A DNA stretch of 64,000 nt from Promicromonospora sp. AC04 (GTDB lineage: Bacteria; Actinomycetota; Actinomycetes; Actinomycetales; Cellulomonadaceae). The stretch is from contig NZ_QBUG01000001.1 of NCBI RefSeq assembly GCF_003058225.1, positions 62,001-126,000 of the forward strand, in the 5' to 3' direction. The translations under genes and the position numbers were made by a program. Positions 42,916-51,655 of this stretch are shown here, one piece after another (the stretch's first letter is position 1; every line of letters starts with the position of its first letter). The notes below the pieces were generated by a model, which saw nothing but the letters and a program-made list of their open reading frames with translations, did no database searches and had not been told where the DNA came from.

Positions 42916-43059
42916 CAGGCAAAGTCTCCCATGCCGCGGACCGTACCGGGCCCGGCCGTCGGCTCGGCCCCGAGCACAAGGCCGCGCCGCGCCTCTCGAA
43001 CCAGCAATACGGGGAGTCGGCGGACAAGATACAGAAAGCGGTATGGGTGCGCAAAAGCA

Positions 43060-43097
43060 GTGAGGCCCTTTCCCGGAAATCCGGGAAAGGGCCTCAC
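43060..43097. terminator. Terminator of the small secreted-protein gene
   Basis: gtgaggccctttcccgg (43060-43076) pairs perfectly with 43081-43097 around the loop aaat. On the minus strand it follows the secreted-protein stop by 55 bases. Confidence 0.8.
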
Positions 43098-43152
43098 CTG
43101 GTGCGAGACTATCGCCGCGTCACCGCACGGCGACAATCAATTGACGCGTGCG

Positions 43153-43749
43153 TCAGTTGCAGGCCGCGTAGCCGGTCACGTTACCCGTGTTGAACAGGTT
43201 GAACGGGCCGTCCCAGTGCCACGGGGCGACACACCAGTTGTTGAGGACGTTGACCGAACCGTCGCCCCCGAGCTCGGTGTCGCCGTCGTTGCAGGCCTGG
43301 TAGTCCGTCAGGTTCGCGGTGCTACCAACGTTGCCCGGGCCCTCCCAGTACCAGGGAGCGACGCAGACGTCGTTCAGCGCGTTGAAGCTGCCGTCGCTCT
43401 CGATCTCGACGACCTCACCGGCGGTGGCGACCTCCTCGGGAACCATCGCACCGTCGACGCCCACCGGGGCGTCCGTGGTGCCGTAGCCCTCGAGCACGTC
43501 CAGGGCGCCGTCGGCGCCGACGACGCCCAGCGGGTTCGTGGTGCCGAGCACGTCGGCGGCGTCGGCAGCGCTCGTGGCGCCGTCGACCAGGTCCGTCGCG
43601 CTGCCGGCGGAGGGTGCGCTGATCAGCTCGGGGGTGTCGCCCCCCGGCATCACCATCGCGCTCGCACCCGATGCCGCGGCGACGACCAGACCGGCCGACA
43701 TGACCACGGCTGCCCCTGCACGGCAGGTTGCACGGAATCCTCGGATCAT
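43153..43749 (-). CDS. Small secreted protein with two Cys/Trp-rich repeats, function unknown
   Basis: 198 residues. A signal peptide (MIRGFRATCRAGAAVVMSAG to ASGASA, about 1-31) is followed by a low-complexity Ala/Gly/Asp region, then two tandem C-terminal repeats: VCVAPWYWEGPGNVGSTANL ending DYQACN, and WCVAPWHWDGPFNLFNTGNV ending GYAACN. Each repeat has two cysteines and two tryptophans, suggesting a small disulfide-bonded surface module. The start is fixed by GGGGGAAAACACA before the ATG. It lies between traR-like and lspA genes, which are usually adjacent, so it may be an insertion. I do not recognise the family; a chaplin- or rodlin-like surface role is only a thought. Confidence 0.82.
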   Translation of the reverse strand: MIRGFRATCRAGAAVVMSAGLVVAAASGASAMVMPGGDTPELISAPSAGSATDLVDGATSAADAADVLGTTNPLGVVGADGALDVLEGYGTTDAPVGVDGAMVPEEVATAGEVVEIESDGSFNALNDVCVAPWYWEGPGNVGSTANLTDYQACNDGDTELGGDGSVNVLNNWCVAPWHWDGPFNLFNTGNVTGYAACN

Positions 43750-43788
43750 TGTGTTTTCCCCCTTGATATAGCTCTGACGAAATAGCGA

Positions 43789-43810
43789 TGAACCACACAC
43801 GTGTGGTTCA
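43789..43810. promoter_or_regulatory. Inverted repeat tgaaccacac-ac-gtgtggttca upstream of secreted protein
   Basis: Two perfect 10 bp arms with a 2 bp centre, 40 bases upstream of the ATG. It overlaps the position expected for a -35, with TATATC (43770-43765 on the minus strand) as possible -10. This is a likely regulator binding site; the regulator is unknown. Confidence 0.5.
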
Positions 43811-44004
43811 CCTGCATGAGCATCGATGGAGAAATTCACCCTGTCAATCGGAGCGTGACCCGGCGCACGACACGGGCGTGGAATGAAACAAGACATTCCA
43901 GGATCGAACTCCCCGGCAATGCGCCAGGAATACCCGTAACTCAGACATCACAGGGTTGATATCCGGTTCAGGATCGCGCGCGGCGCCGATGCCACGCCTG
44001 CCAC

Positions 44005-44472
44005 TCAGGCCCCGCGGCGCTCCTCGCGCGCCTTGGCCTCGACCGACAGCGTGGCCCTCGGGAAGGCCTGCAGCCGCGCCTTGCCGATCGGCAGGTCCGT
44101 GAGCTCGCACGTGGCGTAGGTGCCCTTGCGGATGCGGTCGAGCGCGTGGTTCGTCTGGTCCAGGAGGTCACGCATGTTGTTGACCAGCGTCAGCTCCTGC
44201 TCGCGCTCCAGGGCGCTCGAACCGTAGTCGGCCTGGTCGTCGCCCGCGCCGTCGCCCGAGTTCCGCAACAGGTCCGACAGCTCCCTGTCAGCGGCGTGCA
44301 GCTCACGCTCCAGCCGCTCCTTGTCCTCGAGGAGCAGCGCGGCCAGCTCTTCGGCCTCACGCACGGTCCAGGGCTCCTCACCGTCCCGGACGGGAAACCT
44401 CTTCACGTCACGTGTCAGGTTCGGGAACTCCTGCTTGATCGCGGCCCTCGTAGCAGTCGAGATCTTGGTCAT
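44005..44472 (-). CDS. TraR/DksA-type protein with degenerate zinc finger
   Basis: 155 residues. A long helical hairpin (EAEELAALLLEDKERLEREL to NNMRDLLDQTNHALDRIRKG) is followed by the DksA-type finger region YATCELTDLPIGKARLQAFP. Only the first of the usual four zinc cysteines is kept (C, then T, A and S replace the others). Proteins of this family bind the RNA polymerase secondary channel or are related to RbpA/CarD-like regulators; whether this one does is not known. The start at 44472 follows GAAGGGGA. It stands downstream of divIVA, as is common in actinobacteria. Confidence 0.85.
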   Translation of the reverse strand: MTKISTATRAAIKQEFPNLTRDVKRFPVRDGEEPWTVREAEELAALLLEDKERLERELHAADRELSDLLRNSGDGAGDDQADYGSSALEREQELTLVNNMRDLLDQTNHALDRIRKGTYATCELTDLPIGKARLQAFPRATLSVEAKAREERRGA

Positions 44473-44659
44473 GGGTTCCCCTTCGCGGTCGCCCCCGGTG
44501 GTCAAGTGCACGAAGCGTAAGCACATGCGGCCATACGCACAACGGGGCACGCCGATGTGGCGTGCCCCAATCATGTGGGCGCATGGCATGTCGCGCGCGG
44601 CGGCCGGCCGTGAGGTGGGGACACCCGGCCGCCGTGCTCGACAAAGTGAGACTCTGCCG

Positions 44660-45301
44660 TCAGATTCCCTGGGCCATCTCGGCCGGCCGGCCGGACTGCT
44701 GGTTGTTCCGCGGCGGCAGGGCCGATCCACGTGCGTCCAGGTCGCCCAGCAGGTTCTGCAGGAAGCTCTTCAGCCGCGTGCGGTAGTCGCGCTCGAACAG
44801 GCGCAGCTCGTCGATCTTGCGCTCCAGCAGCGAACGCTCCTGCTCGAGCTGGGAGAGCGTGCGGTGGGACGTCTCCTCGGCGTCGCGCACGATGCGCGCA
44901 CCCTCGGTCTTGGCCTCCGTGATGAGGCGGTCGCCCTCCTCCTGGCCGGAGCGCACGTAGTCGTCGTGCAGCTTCTGGGCCAGCTGGAGCATCCCGGTCG
45001 CCGACTCGGGCTCCGGGCCGTTGCCCTTGGGGCCGGCGGGACCTGTCGGCATGACGGGCGCCGCGACCGGTGCGGCCTGCGAGCGAGCGGGGGCCGCGGC
45101 GTCGTTGCGCGACAGCTCCGCGATACGCCGCTCCGCTGCCGCGACCTTCTGCCGGAGCCCCTCGTTCTCCTCCTGGACGTTGGTCAGGGTCCGCACGACC
45201 TCGTCGAGGAAGTCGTCGACCTCCTCGACGTCGTAGCCCTCGCGGAACTTCGTCGCGGAGAACTTCTTGTTGAGGATGTCCTCTGCAGTAAGCAGTGCCA
45301 T
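44660..45301 (-). CDS. divIVA: Polar growth / division protein DivIVA (Wag31)
   Basis: 213 residues. The N-terminal DivIVA domain is typical: LTAEDILNKKFSATKFREGY DVEEVDDFLDEVV (about 4-37), which binds curved membrane. A Pro/Ala linker follows, then a long coiled coil (LAQKLHDDYVRSGQEEGDRL to LFERDYRTRLKSFLQNLLGD). It organises polar cell-wall growth in actinobacteria and is essential in several. The ribosome binding site GAGGTGA fixes the start. It is downstream of sepF and yggT in the standard order. Confidence 0.93.
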   Translation of the reverse strand: MALLTAEDILNKKFSATKFREGYDVEEVDDFLDEVVRTLTNVQEENEGLRQKVAAAERRIAELSRNDAAAPARSQAAPVAAPVMPTGPAGPKGNGPEPESATGMLQLAQKLHDDYVRSGQEEGDRLITEAKTEGARIVRDAEETSHRTLSQLEQERSLLERKIDELRLFERDYRTRLKSFLQNLLGDLDARGSALPPRNNQQSGRPAEMAQGI

Positions 45302-45565
45302 CGTGTCACCTCGAAAGTTAGAACGTAGGAACGCAGATCTCGGACGTCGGAGCTGCCCAGCTGCGCGCCCTCCGTCGAAGCCCACGGTAGCGGACGACAT
45401 CGGCGCGGGACACCGGGAGCACCTCCGGGCACGATTTCCTCACAGAGTGTGCCGCGTCACCCCAGGCCATATCCATGCCCCGGTCAATGTTTTCGCGCGT
45501 CCGGCGGCCAGACGCCGATCGGGCCCGCCTTGAACCCGCACAGATTCAACACGTGACCGGCGACC

Positions 45566-45844
45566 CTAGAGCTGGCCGATCAGCGACGAGAGCAGCGAGA
45601 CGCCGAAGAACAGGACGATGAACGCCAGGTCCAGCTGAACCTGCCCCAGCCGCAGCGGCGGGATCAGGCGGCGCAGAAACCTCAGCGGTGGGTCGGTGAC
45701 GGTGTAGATCGCCTCCGCGACCACGAGCAGCACGCCACGTGGCCGCCAGTCCCGAGCAAAGAACTGTACCCAGTCGAAGATGAGCCGTCCGATGAGGAAC
45801 AGCAGGAAGAGCCACAGCACGAAGCCGATGAAGTCCCAGATCAC
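45566..45844 (-). CDS. YggT family membrane protein
   Basis: About 92 residues with two membrane segments (FIGFVLWLFLLFLIGRLIFD and LDLAFIVLFFGVSLLSSLIG) around the conserved loop TDPPLRFLRRLIPPLRLGQV, the YggT signature. The start is taken as the GTG at 45844 (VIWDFIGF). No Shine-Dalgarno is seen, but TTAGAT stands 8 bases before it, so it may be leaderless; a GTG at 45901 would add 19 residues. Its place between sepF and divIVA is conserved in Gram-positives, and it is linked to cell shape and division. The gap 45302-45565 downstream shows no gene. Confidence 0.85.
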   Translation of the reverse strand: MIWDFIGFVLWLFLLFLIGRLIFDWVQFFARDWRPRGVLLVVAEAIYTVTDPPLRFLRRLIPPLRLGQVQLDLAFIVLFFGVSLLSSLIGQL

Positions 45845-45914
45845 GAAGGACAATCTAACGCGTCCGGACCGGAAAACGCGTGAAGCGCCAGTGGTGGACA
45901 AGCGCAGAGACGGA

Positions 45915-45958
45915 CATGGGTGAGGGACGACCGCAGCAGCGGCCGCCCCTCACCCATG
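45915..45958. terminator. Terminator of sepF
   Basis: catgggtgagggacgaccgc (45915-45934) pairs with 45939-45958 with two mismatches, loop agca, 15 bases after the sepF stop. Confidence 0.65.
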
Positions 45959-45973
45959 GTCTCGTGTGTCGGG

Positions 45974-46444
45974 TCAGCTCTGGTTGTAGAAGCCGCCGCG
46001 TCCGTTCGGCTTCTCAGTGGGCGCCTGCTCCTCGGCCGCGATCTCCACGTGCTCGGGGGAGAGCAGGAAGACCTTGTTGGTCACCCGCTCGATCGAGCCG
46101 TGCAGACCGAAGATCAGGCCGGCGGAGAAGTCGACCAGGCGCTTGGCATCGGCGTCGTCCATGTCGGAGAGGTTCATGATGACGGGGGTTCCGGCGCGGA
46201 AGGCCTCGCCGATGCTCCGTGCGTCGTTGTACGACCGCGGGTGCACCGTCGTGATGCGGCGCAGCTCCGAGGAGGACAGGGCCTCACGGGGCACACCGTC
46301 GCGGTGCAACGGCGTGACCTGTGCGTGCCGGTGATCCTCCACGTTTTCCTCCAGGCCCTCGTCGTACTCGTCGAGGTACTCCTGCTCGCCCTGATCGTCG
46401 GCGAGGCCCAGATACAGCATGGTCTTGCGAAGCGCTCCGGCCAT
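45974..46444 (-). CDS. sepF: Cell division protein SepF
   Basis: 156 residues. The N-terminal membrane-targeting helix is [18 protein letters not shown] flexible acidic linker is followed by the SepF core, [20 protein letters not shown] to [34 protein letters not shown], ending [11 protein letters not shown]. SepF anchors FtsZ to the membrane and in actinobacteria, which lack FtsA, is the main anchor. The ribosome binding site GGAGAATGAGCG fixes the start. The 268-base gap upstream contains an A/T-rich palindrome but no yggS gene. Confidence 0.94.
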   Translation of the reverse strand: MAGALRKTMLYLGLADDQGEQEYLDEYDEGLEENVEDHRHAQVTPLHRDGVPREALSSSELRRITTVHPRSYNDARSIGEAFRAGTPVIMNLSDMDDADAKRLVDFSAGLIFGLHGSIERVTNKVFLLSPEHVEIAAEEQAPTEKPNGRGGFYNQS

Positions 46445-46594
46445 CGCTCATTCTCCGTTCGTCGCCTGCTGTGCGTCCTTCTGTCCGTGTCCAGCGGGCC
46501 CGTACAACAGGTCCGACCTTGACCCCTGATCGAGGTCGCCTTGGCAAAAGTAGCCCGGCGCAATCCGACCCGGAAGTGCGACACGCCGTGCCAC

Positions 46595-46617
46595 GAACAA
46601 CTTTGCCAAAGTTGTTC
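46595..46617. promoter_or_regulatory. A/T-rich palindrome gaacaactttg-c-caaagttgttc between pgeF and sepF
   Basis: Perfect 11 bp arms with a single central base, in an unusually A/T-rich gap. It could be an operator for sepF or a weak terminator of the ftsZ-pgeF transcript. A related single half (ttggcaaaag) lies at about 46542-46551. Confidence 0.5.
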
Positions 46618-46712
46618 AGCGATTGCTCGTTAAAAACGACATCTGTGTGATTTCGCAGGTCAGAAGGGCATTATCGGCGTGTCGCGAGGTCGCCGGACGC
46701 GGGCGTGGACGG

Positions 46713-47507
46713 TCAGCGGAGCGCGACGATGCCGGCTTGCCGCCCCGTGGTGGTGCCGGCCGCGCTCGCGCGGCGGTGCGAGAACAGCTCCGGGTCCTCG
46801 AGCGTGCAGCGCTCGACGCGCGTCGCCACGACGCCCCGCGCAGCGAGCTGCGCGACCACCCCGGACGGCAGGTCCAGGCCGGGCGTGCCATCGCTCGTCG
46901 TCGCGAAGGCCTCGGGTACGGCCGCGGCCACCTCGTCACGCATCGCGGCCGGCACCTCGTAGCACCGCCCGCACACCGCGGGCCCGACGGCGGCGCGCAC
47001 GCGCGCGGGGTCGGCGCCCCGAGCGACCAGCGCGTCCAGGGCGCGGTGCACCACGCCGGCCAGGACGCCCTTGCGTCCCGCGTGCGCGACCCCGACGACC
47101 CGCGCTTCCGGGTCGGCCAGCAGCACCGGCACACAGTCCGCGACCAGGACGCCGAGGCCCAGTCCGCGCTCCGAGGTGACGAGCGCGTCGCCCTCCCCCG
47201 CCGACCCCGGCGGTCGGCGGCCGGCCCACAGCGCGCGCTCGGCAGCACCCAGCTCGAGCACGACGTCACCGTGCACCTGGGTGGCGAACGCCACCGGCGC
47301 GCCGAGCCGTTCGGCGGCCAGGGAACGGTTGACCGCCACCCGCGCCGCGTCGTCGGACACGTTCAGGCCGAGGTTCAGGCCGCCGCCACCGCCCGACGTC
47401 GACCACGGGGCGGGCGAGACGCCGCCCGCGCCGGTCGTGAAGAAGGCGTGCACCCCGTCGCCGAGATCGACGGGGTGCACGCCTGCAAGGATCCGGGTGT
47501 CGCTCAC
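46713..47507 (-). CDS. pgeF: PgeF/YfiH family (DUF152, laccase-domain) protein
   Basis: 264 residues. The zinc-site signature is present: FATQVHGDVVLE (His), GVLVADCVPVLLADP (Cys) and GVAHAGRKGVLAGVVHRALD (His), with CGRCYEVPAAM later. Members act as peptidoglycan editing factor (keeping serine out of the stem peptide) and as purine nucleoside phosphorylases (LACC1 relatives). The gene lies 22 bases after ftsZ, its usual place. The start is the GTG at 47507; a clear Shine-Dalgarno is lacking, so it may be translated by coupling to ftsZ. Confidence 0.9.
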   Translation of the reverse strand: MSDTRILAGVHPVDLGDGVHAFFTTGAGGVSPAPWSTSGGGGGLNLGLNVSDDAARVAVNRSLAAERLGAPVAFATQVHGDVVLELGAAERALWAGRRPPGSAGEGDALVTSERGLGLGVLVADCVPVLLADPEARVVGVAHAGRKGVLAGVVHRALDALVARGADPARVRAAVGPAVCGRCYEVPAAMRDEVAAAVPEAFATTSDGTPGLDLPSGVVAQLAARGVVATRVERCTLEDPELFSHRRASAAGTTTGRQAGIVALR

Positions 47508-47529
47508 GAGTGTGAGGGTACCCGGCCGA

Positions 47530-48879
47530 TCACTTCAGGAAGTCGGGGACGTCCAGGTCCTCCGACGACCGGCGCGGGTTCTCGTCGTACAGCGGCGGGA
47601 CCTCGACGCGCTCGCCGTTCTCGCGCGTGACCTCCTGCCGGTTGAACGAGCCCTGCACCACGACGGCCGGCTCGTCCAGCGTGCGCGGCACGTCGTCCGA
47701 ACCCTCGTCGTCGATCACGCGCGGCAGCGTCGACACCGGGGCCGGCTGGTGCGTCGGCGGGACCGACGGCGGCATGCCGTTCACGCCGTGCTGCTCGGGG
47801 GCGCGACGGGCTGCGTCCGACATGTCGGGCAGCGGGACCGGCGCCGTCGCGGGGCTGCGCGTAGCCACCGCACCGGCCCCGACCGCGCCCGACACCTGAC
47901 CGAGCGCCCGGCTGTCCTTGCGCTCCTTGGGCAGGCCGCCGTCGAAGCCCGCGGCGATGACGGTGACCCGCACCTCGTCGCCCAGCGCGTCGTCGATAAC
48001 CGTACCGAAGATGATGTTCGCCTCCGGGTGCGCGGCCTCCTGCACCAGGCGCGCGGCCTCGTGGACCTCGAAGAGGCCGAGGTCGCTGCCACCCTGGATG
48101 GAGAGCAGCACGCCGTGGGCGCCGTCGATCGACGCCTCGAGCAGCGGCGAGGAGATCGCCAGCTCGGCGGCCTGCACCGCGCGGTCCTCGCCCCGTGCCG
48201 AGCCGATGCCCATGAGCGCCGAGCCCGCCCCCTGCATGACCGACTTCACGTCCGCGAAGTCCAGGTTGATCAGGCCGGGGGTGGTGATGAGGTCCGTGAT
48301 GCCCTGCACACCGGAGTGCAGGACCTGGTCGGCAGAGTGGAACGCCGCGATCGCGGACACGTTCCGGTCCGACATCGACAGGAGCCGGTCGTTCGGGATG
48401 ACGATCAGCGTGTCGACCTCGTCGCGGAGGTTCTCGATGCCGCTGTCGGCCTGCACGGCGCGACGGCGGCCCTCGAACGTGAACGGACGCGTCACGACGC
48501 CGACGGTCAGCGCGCCGAGCGCGCGAGCGATCCGCGCCACGACAGGGGCGCCGCCCGTGCCGGTACCGCCGCCCTCGCCCGCGGTGACGAAGACCATGTC
48601 GGCGCCGCGCAGGACGTCCTCGATCTCCTCGGCGTGGTCCTCGGCGGCCTTCTTGCCCACCTCCGGGTCCGCGCCGGCACCGAGGCCGCGCGTGAGCTCA
48701 CGCCCGACGTCCAGCTTGACGTCGGCGTCCGACATCAGGAGCGCCTGCGCGTCTGTGTTGATCGCGATGAACTCGACGCCCTTGAGGCCGACCTCGATCA
48801 TGCGGTTGACGGCGTTCACACCACCGCCGCCGATGCCGACCACCTTGATCACTGCCAGGTAGTTCTGCGGAGTTGCCAC
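47530..48879 (-). CDS. ftsZ: Cell division GTPase FtsZ
   Basis: 449 residues. GTP-binding motif [15 protein letters not shown] near 106, N-terminal [18 protein letters not shown]7 loop region [14 protein letters not shown] and the C-terminal conserved peptide DLDVPDFLK that contacts SepF. A linker of about 120 residues joins core and tail. The start is the GTG at 48879 after AAAGGCGACGAC. It polymerises to form the Z ring. It is preceded by a 209-base gap with a palindrome (49014-49040), so ftsZ probably has its own promoter besides read-through from ftsQ. Confidence 0.97.
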   Translation of the reverse strand: MATPQNYLAVIKVVGIGGGGVNAVNRMIEVGLKGVEFIAINTDAQALLMSDADVKLDVGRELTRGLGAGADPEVGKKAAEDHAEEIEDVLRGADMVFVTAGEGGGTGTGGAPVVARIARALGALTVGVVTRPFTFEGRRRAVQADSGIENLRDEVDTLIVIPNDRLLSMSDRNVSAIAAFHSADQVLHSGVQGITDLITTPGLINLDFADVKSVMQGAGSALMGIGSARGEDRAVQAAELAISSPLLEASIDGAHGVLLSIQGGSDLGLFEVHEAARLVQEAAHPEANIIFGTVIDDALGDEVRVTVIAAGFDGGLPKERKDSRALGQVSGAVGAGAVATRSPATAPVPLPDMSDAARRAPEQHGVNGMPPSVPPTHQPAPVSTLPRVIDDEGSDDVPRTLDEPAVVVQGSFNRQEVTRENGERVEVPPLYDENPRRSSEDLDVPDFLK

Positions 48880-49013
48880 GTCGTCGCCTTTCGATTCGGG
48901 TCCCGAGTCCCGACTCTCATCCCTCCCAAGTCTCAGGCTGAGGTAGAGGGTTAGAGTTATGTCAGGTTGCTGCTGAGTTCGACGGTAGGTGTGCCGCCGG
49001 GGTGTGTCGAAGA

Positions 49014-49040
49014 CATCGTTGCGCGTGTCGCGCAACGATG
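49014..49040. promoter_or_regulatory. Palindrome upstream of ftsZ
   Basis: catcgttgcgcg and cgcgcaacgatg, perfect 12 bp arms with loop tgt, 135 bases before ftsZ and 48 bases after the ftsQ stop. It may be the ftsQ-side terminator or an mRNA-processing or regulatory element. Confidence 0.5.
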
Positions 49041-49088
49041 CACGCGAGAAATCACACCGATGTCATTCCGAGGTCGTGCGGACCCGGC

Positions 49089-50117
49089 TCAGTGCGTGAC
49101 CGGCAGGTCGGGCGACGACACGTCGATGGTCATCGCCGACGGCTCCGCCCGCAGCAGCGTCTGGGCGACCTTGATCTTGAGCGGCACCTGCGCGCCGCTC
49201 CCCCACCGGATCACGCGCCCGTCGGCAAGGGTCGTGCGCACGTCGTCCTGGGTCGCCGCGCTCACCGTCTGCATGTCGGCCGCAAGCTTCGGCGGCAGGG
49301 CGCCCAGCACGGCGAGCGCCGCGTCCAGTGCGCGCCGGCCGGCCTCGGCGTCGGAGAGCGATACCACTATCGAGGGCAGGTCGTCCGGGACGTCCTCCGC
49401 CGTGCCGACGCGCACGCCCTCGGCGTCCATCAGGGCGTAGACGTCGCCCGGCTGCGGCACCGCGGCGACCGGCTCGCGCGCCGTGAGGGCCACCTCCAGC
49501 CCGTCCGGCCAGGTCCGCGTGATCCGGACGTTCTTGACCGCGTTCATCGCGAGGATCTCCTCGCGCAGGCCCACCGTGTCGATCCGCGGCAGCGGCACGC
49601 CCGCCTCGTCGGTCACGGCCTCGCGCACCTGCCCGACGTCGACGGTGGTGCCCTGTTCCGACACCCGCACCTGCTCCGGGTCGAGCGCGAACAGCGGCGA
49701 GAAGAACGTCACCCACACCAGCCCCGCCAAGACCGCGGCGGTCATCGTCGTCCAGCCGATCCGGCGCCACACGCGGTAGCGGGCCATCGCGGTGCGCTCG
49801 GCGAGGCGGTCGGCAAGCTGGTCCGAGACCACGTCGTCGCGAAGGCCCGACGGCGTCGCACGGCCGGCTTCGGGACGGCTCGCCGGGGGCTGCGTCCGGG
49901 CCGGTCGCTGCTGGACGGACCGCGGCTCGGCCGGATGCCGCTGCGCGGACGTCCTCCGGCCGGGCCGGCCCGGCTCAGGAGCCCGAGCGTCGGGCTCCTG
50001 AGCCTGCGGAGCTCGGGCCTTCGCCTCCCGAGCCGTGGTTCCCTGCTGTGCCGAGCCCTGGTCCGCCGGGCGCGGCCGTGCCGTGCCCGCGGCGCGAGGG
50101 CGCGCGGGCGGCCGCAT
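49089..50117 (-). CDS. ftsQ: Cell division protein FtsQ
   Basis: 342 residues. A long Pro/Ala/Arg-rich cytoplasmic tail (about 1-115), one membrane helix (about 122-142, WTTMTAAVLAGLVWVTFF), a POTRA domain (LFALDPEQVRVSEQGTTVDV to LTAREPVAAV) and the FtsQ beta domain. It links early and late division proteins as part of FtsQLB. The ATG shares one base with the murC stop (TGATG). The cytoplasmic tail is longer than in most bacteria, but this is common in actinobacteria. Confidence 0.9.
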   Translation of the reverse strand: MRPPARPRAAGTARPRPADQGSAQQGTTAREAKARAPQAQEPDARAPEPGRPGRRTSAQRHPAEPRSVQQRPARTQPPASRPEAGRATPSGLRDDVVSDQLADRLAERTAMARYRVWRRIGWTTMTAAVLAGLVWVTFFSPLFALDPEQVRVSEQGTTVDVGQVREAVTDEAGVPLPRIDTVGLREEILAMNAVKNVRITRTWPDGLEVALTAREPVAAVPQPGDVYALMDAEGVRVGTAEDVPDDLPSIVVSLSDAEAGRRALDAALAVLGALPPKLAADMQTVSAATQDDVRTTLADGRVIRWGSGAQVPLKIKVAQTLLRAEPSAMTIDVSSPDLPVTH

Positions 50118-51655
50118 CAGTCCTCGCCCAGCCCCGAGGTAGAAGTACGAGCACCAGTGGCAGAACCTCCCGCGACGAGGCCCGCCACGCGGCCCGCCAG
50201 GCGCGCCAGCACGGCGGGGCCGAGCTGGGTCACGTCGCCCGCGCCCACCGTGAGCACCACGTCGCCCGGCCGGGCGAGGTCGGCGATCACGTGCGCGGCG
50301 TCCAGCCGGTCCTGCACCGCGTAGGCGGCGCCGTGGCCGGTCATCAGGTCGACGATCGTGTTCGGCGTGACCGACGGGTCCAGCTCCTCGCGCGCCCCGT
50401 AGATGCCCGTGACCACTACCTCGTCGGCCGCCGACAGCTCCGCGGCGAACCGGTCGGCGAAGATCCTCGTGCGCGAGTAGAGGTGCGGCTGGAACAGGAC
50501 GAGCACGCGCCCGCCGTCGGCGATCTCGCGGGCCGCCGTGACGATGGCCCGGATCTCCGTGGGGTGGTGCGCGTAGTCGTCGATGACGCGTACGCCGTCG
50601 GCCACGCCCTTCTCCTCGAAGCGGCGGCCCGTGCCGACGAACGCCTCGACCCCGGCGACCGCCTGCTCGGGCGATACGCCCAGCTTCACCGAGGCGATGA
50701 CGGCGGCCGTCGCGTTGAGCACGTTGTGCTTGCCCGGGACCGACAGCCGCATCGGGATGCCCGGCACGTTGCCGGACACGCCTGCGCCGTCGGCCACCTG
50801 CTCGTTGGTGCCCAGGATGTCGCCGCGCAGCACCGCCGTCGTGCCCTCGGGCGTGGTGGAGATGTCCGTGACCCGCACGCGTGCGGTGTCGTTGGTGCCG
50901 TAGGTGATGACGTGGCCGCCCGTGGCGCAGATGGTGGCGCCCACCGAGAGCGAGCCCTCGTCGTCGGCGCAGGCGATGAGCCAGCCCTCGGGCACCAGCC
51001 GGCGCGCGAACCGGATGAACGCCCCGTTGAACGCCTCCGGGGTGCCGTAGTGGTCCAGGTGGTCGGCCTCGACGTTGGTCACCACCGCGATGGTGGGCGT
51101 GTAGTTGAGGAACGAGCCGTCCGACTCGTCGGCCTCGGCCACGAGCACGTCGGACGTGCCCAGGTGGCCGCCCGGCGTCGACCCGTTGGCGGTACGCACG
51201 GTGCTGCCGATCGCGTACGACGGGTCCCAGCCCGCCTCGCGCAGGATCGTCGCGATCATCGCCGACGTCGTCGTCTTGCCGTGCGCGCCGGCGACGGCGA
51301 CGCCGCGCGACCCCTCCATGAGGGCGGCCAGCGCCTGCGAGCGGTGCAGGACGTTGAGGCGACGGGCCCGGGCGGCGGAGAGCTCCGGGTTGTCCTCGTG
51401 CACCGCGCTGGAGATCACCACGGAGTCGACACCCGTGAGGTGCGCCGGGTCGTGGCCGACCCACACCTGGATGCCCTCGGCCCGCAGTGCCTCCAGGGTC
51501 TCCGACTCGGCCGCGTCGGAGCCCTGCACGGACACCCCGTGCCCGGCGAGCAGGCGGGCGACGACGGACATGCCGGCCCCGCCTATGCCGATCATGTGGA
51601 CGCGGCCGAGCTTCGCGACCTGATCCGTCATCTGATCCGTGACCGTGGTGCTCAT
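50117..51655 (-). CDS. murC: UDP-N-acetylmuramate-L-alanine ligase MurC
   Basis: 512 residues. VHMIGIGGAGMSVVARLLAG at the N-terminus, Mur ligase P-loop VAGAHGKTTTSAMIATIL near 116, EADESDGSFLNYTPTIAVVT, and the C-terminal VIDDYAHHPTEIRAIVTAAR. It adds L-alanine to UDP-MurNAc. It overlaps murG by 4 bases (ATGA) and ftsQ by 1. Confidence 0.96.
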   Translation of the reverse strand: MSTTVTDQMTDQVAKLGRVHMIGIGGAGMSVVARLLAGHGVSVQGSDAAESETLEALRAEGIQVWVGHDPAHLTGVDSVVISSAVHEDNPELSAARARRLNVLHRSQALAALMEGSRGVAVAGAHGKTTTSAMIATILREAGWDPSYAIGSTVRTANGSTPGGHLGTSDVLVAEADESDGSFLNYTPTIAVVTNVEADHLDHYGTPEAFNGAFIRFARRLVPEGWLIACADDEGSLSVGATICATGGHVITYGTNDTARVRVTDISTTPEGTTAVLRGDILGTNEQVADGAGVSGNVPGIPMRLSVPGKHNVLNATAAVIASVKLGVSPEQAVAGVEAFVGTGRRFEEKGVADGVRVIDDYAHHPTEIRAIVTAAREIADGGRVLVLFQPHLYSRTRIFADRFAAELSAADEVVVTGIYGAREELDPSVTPNTIVDLMTGHGAAYAVQDRLDAAHVIADLARPGDVVLTVGAGDVTQLGPAVLARLAGRVAGLVAGGSATGARTSTSGLGED

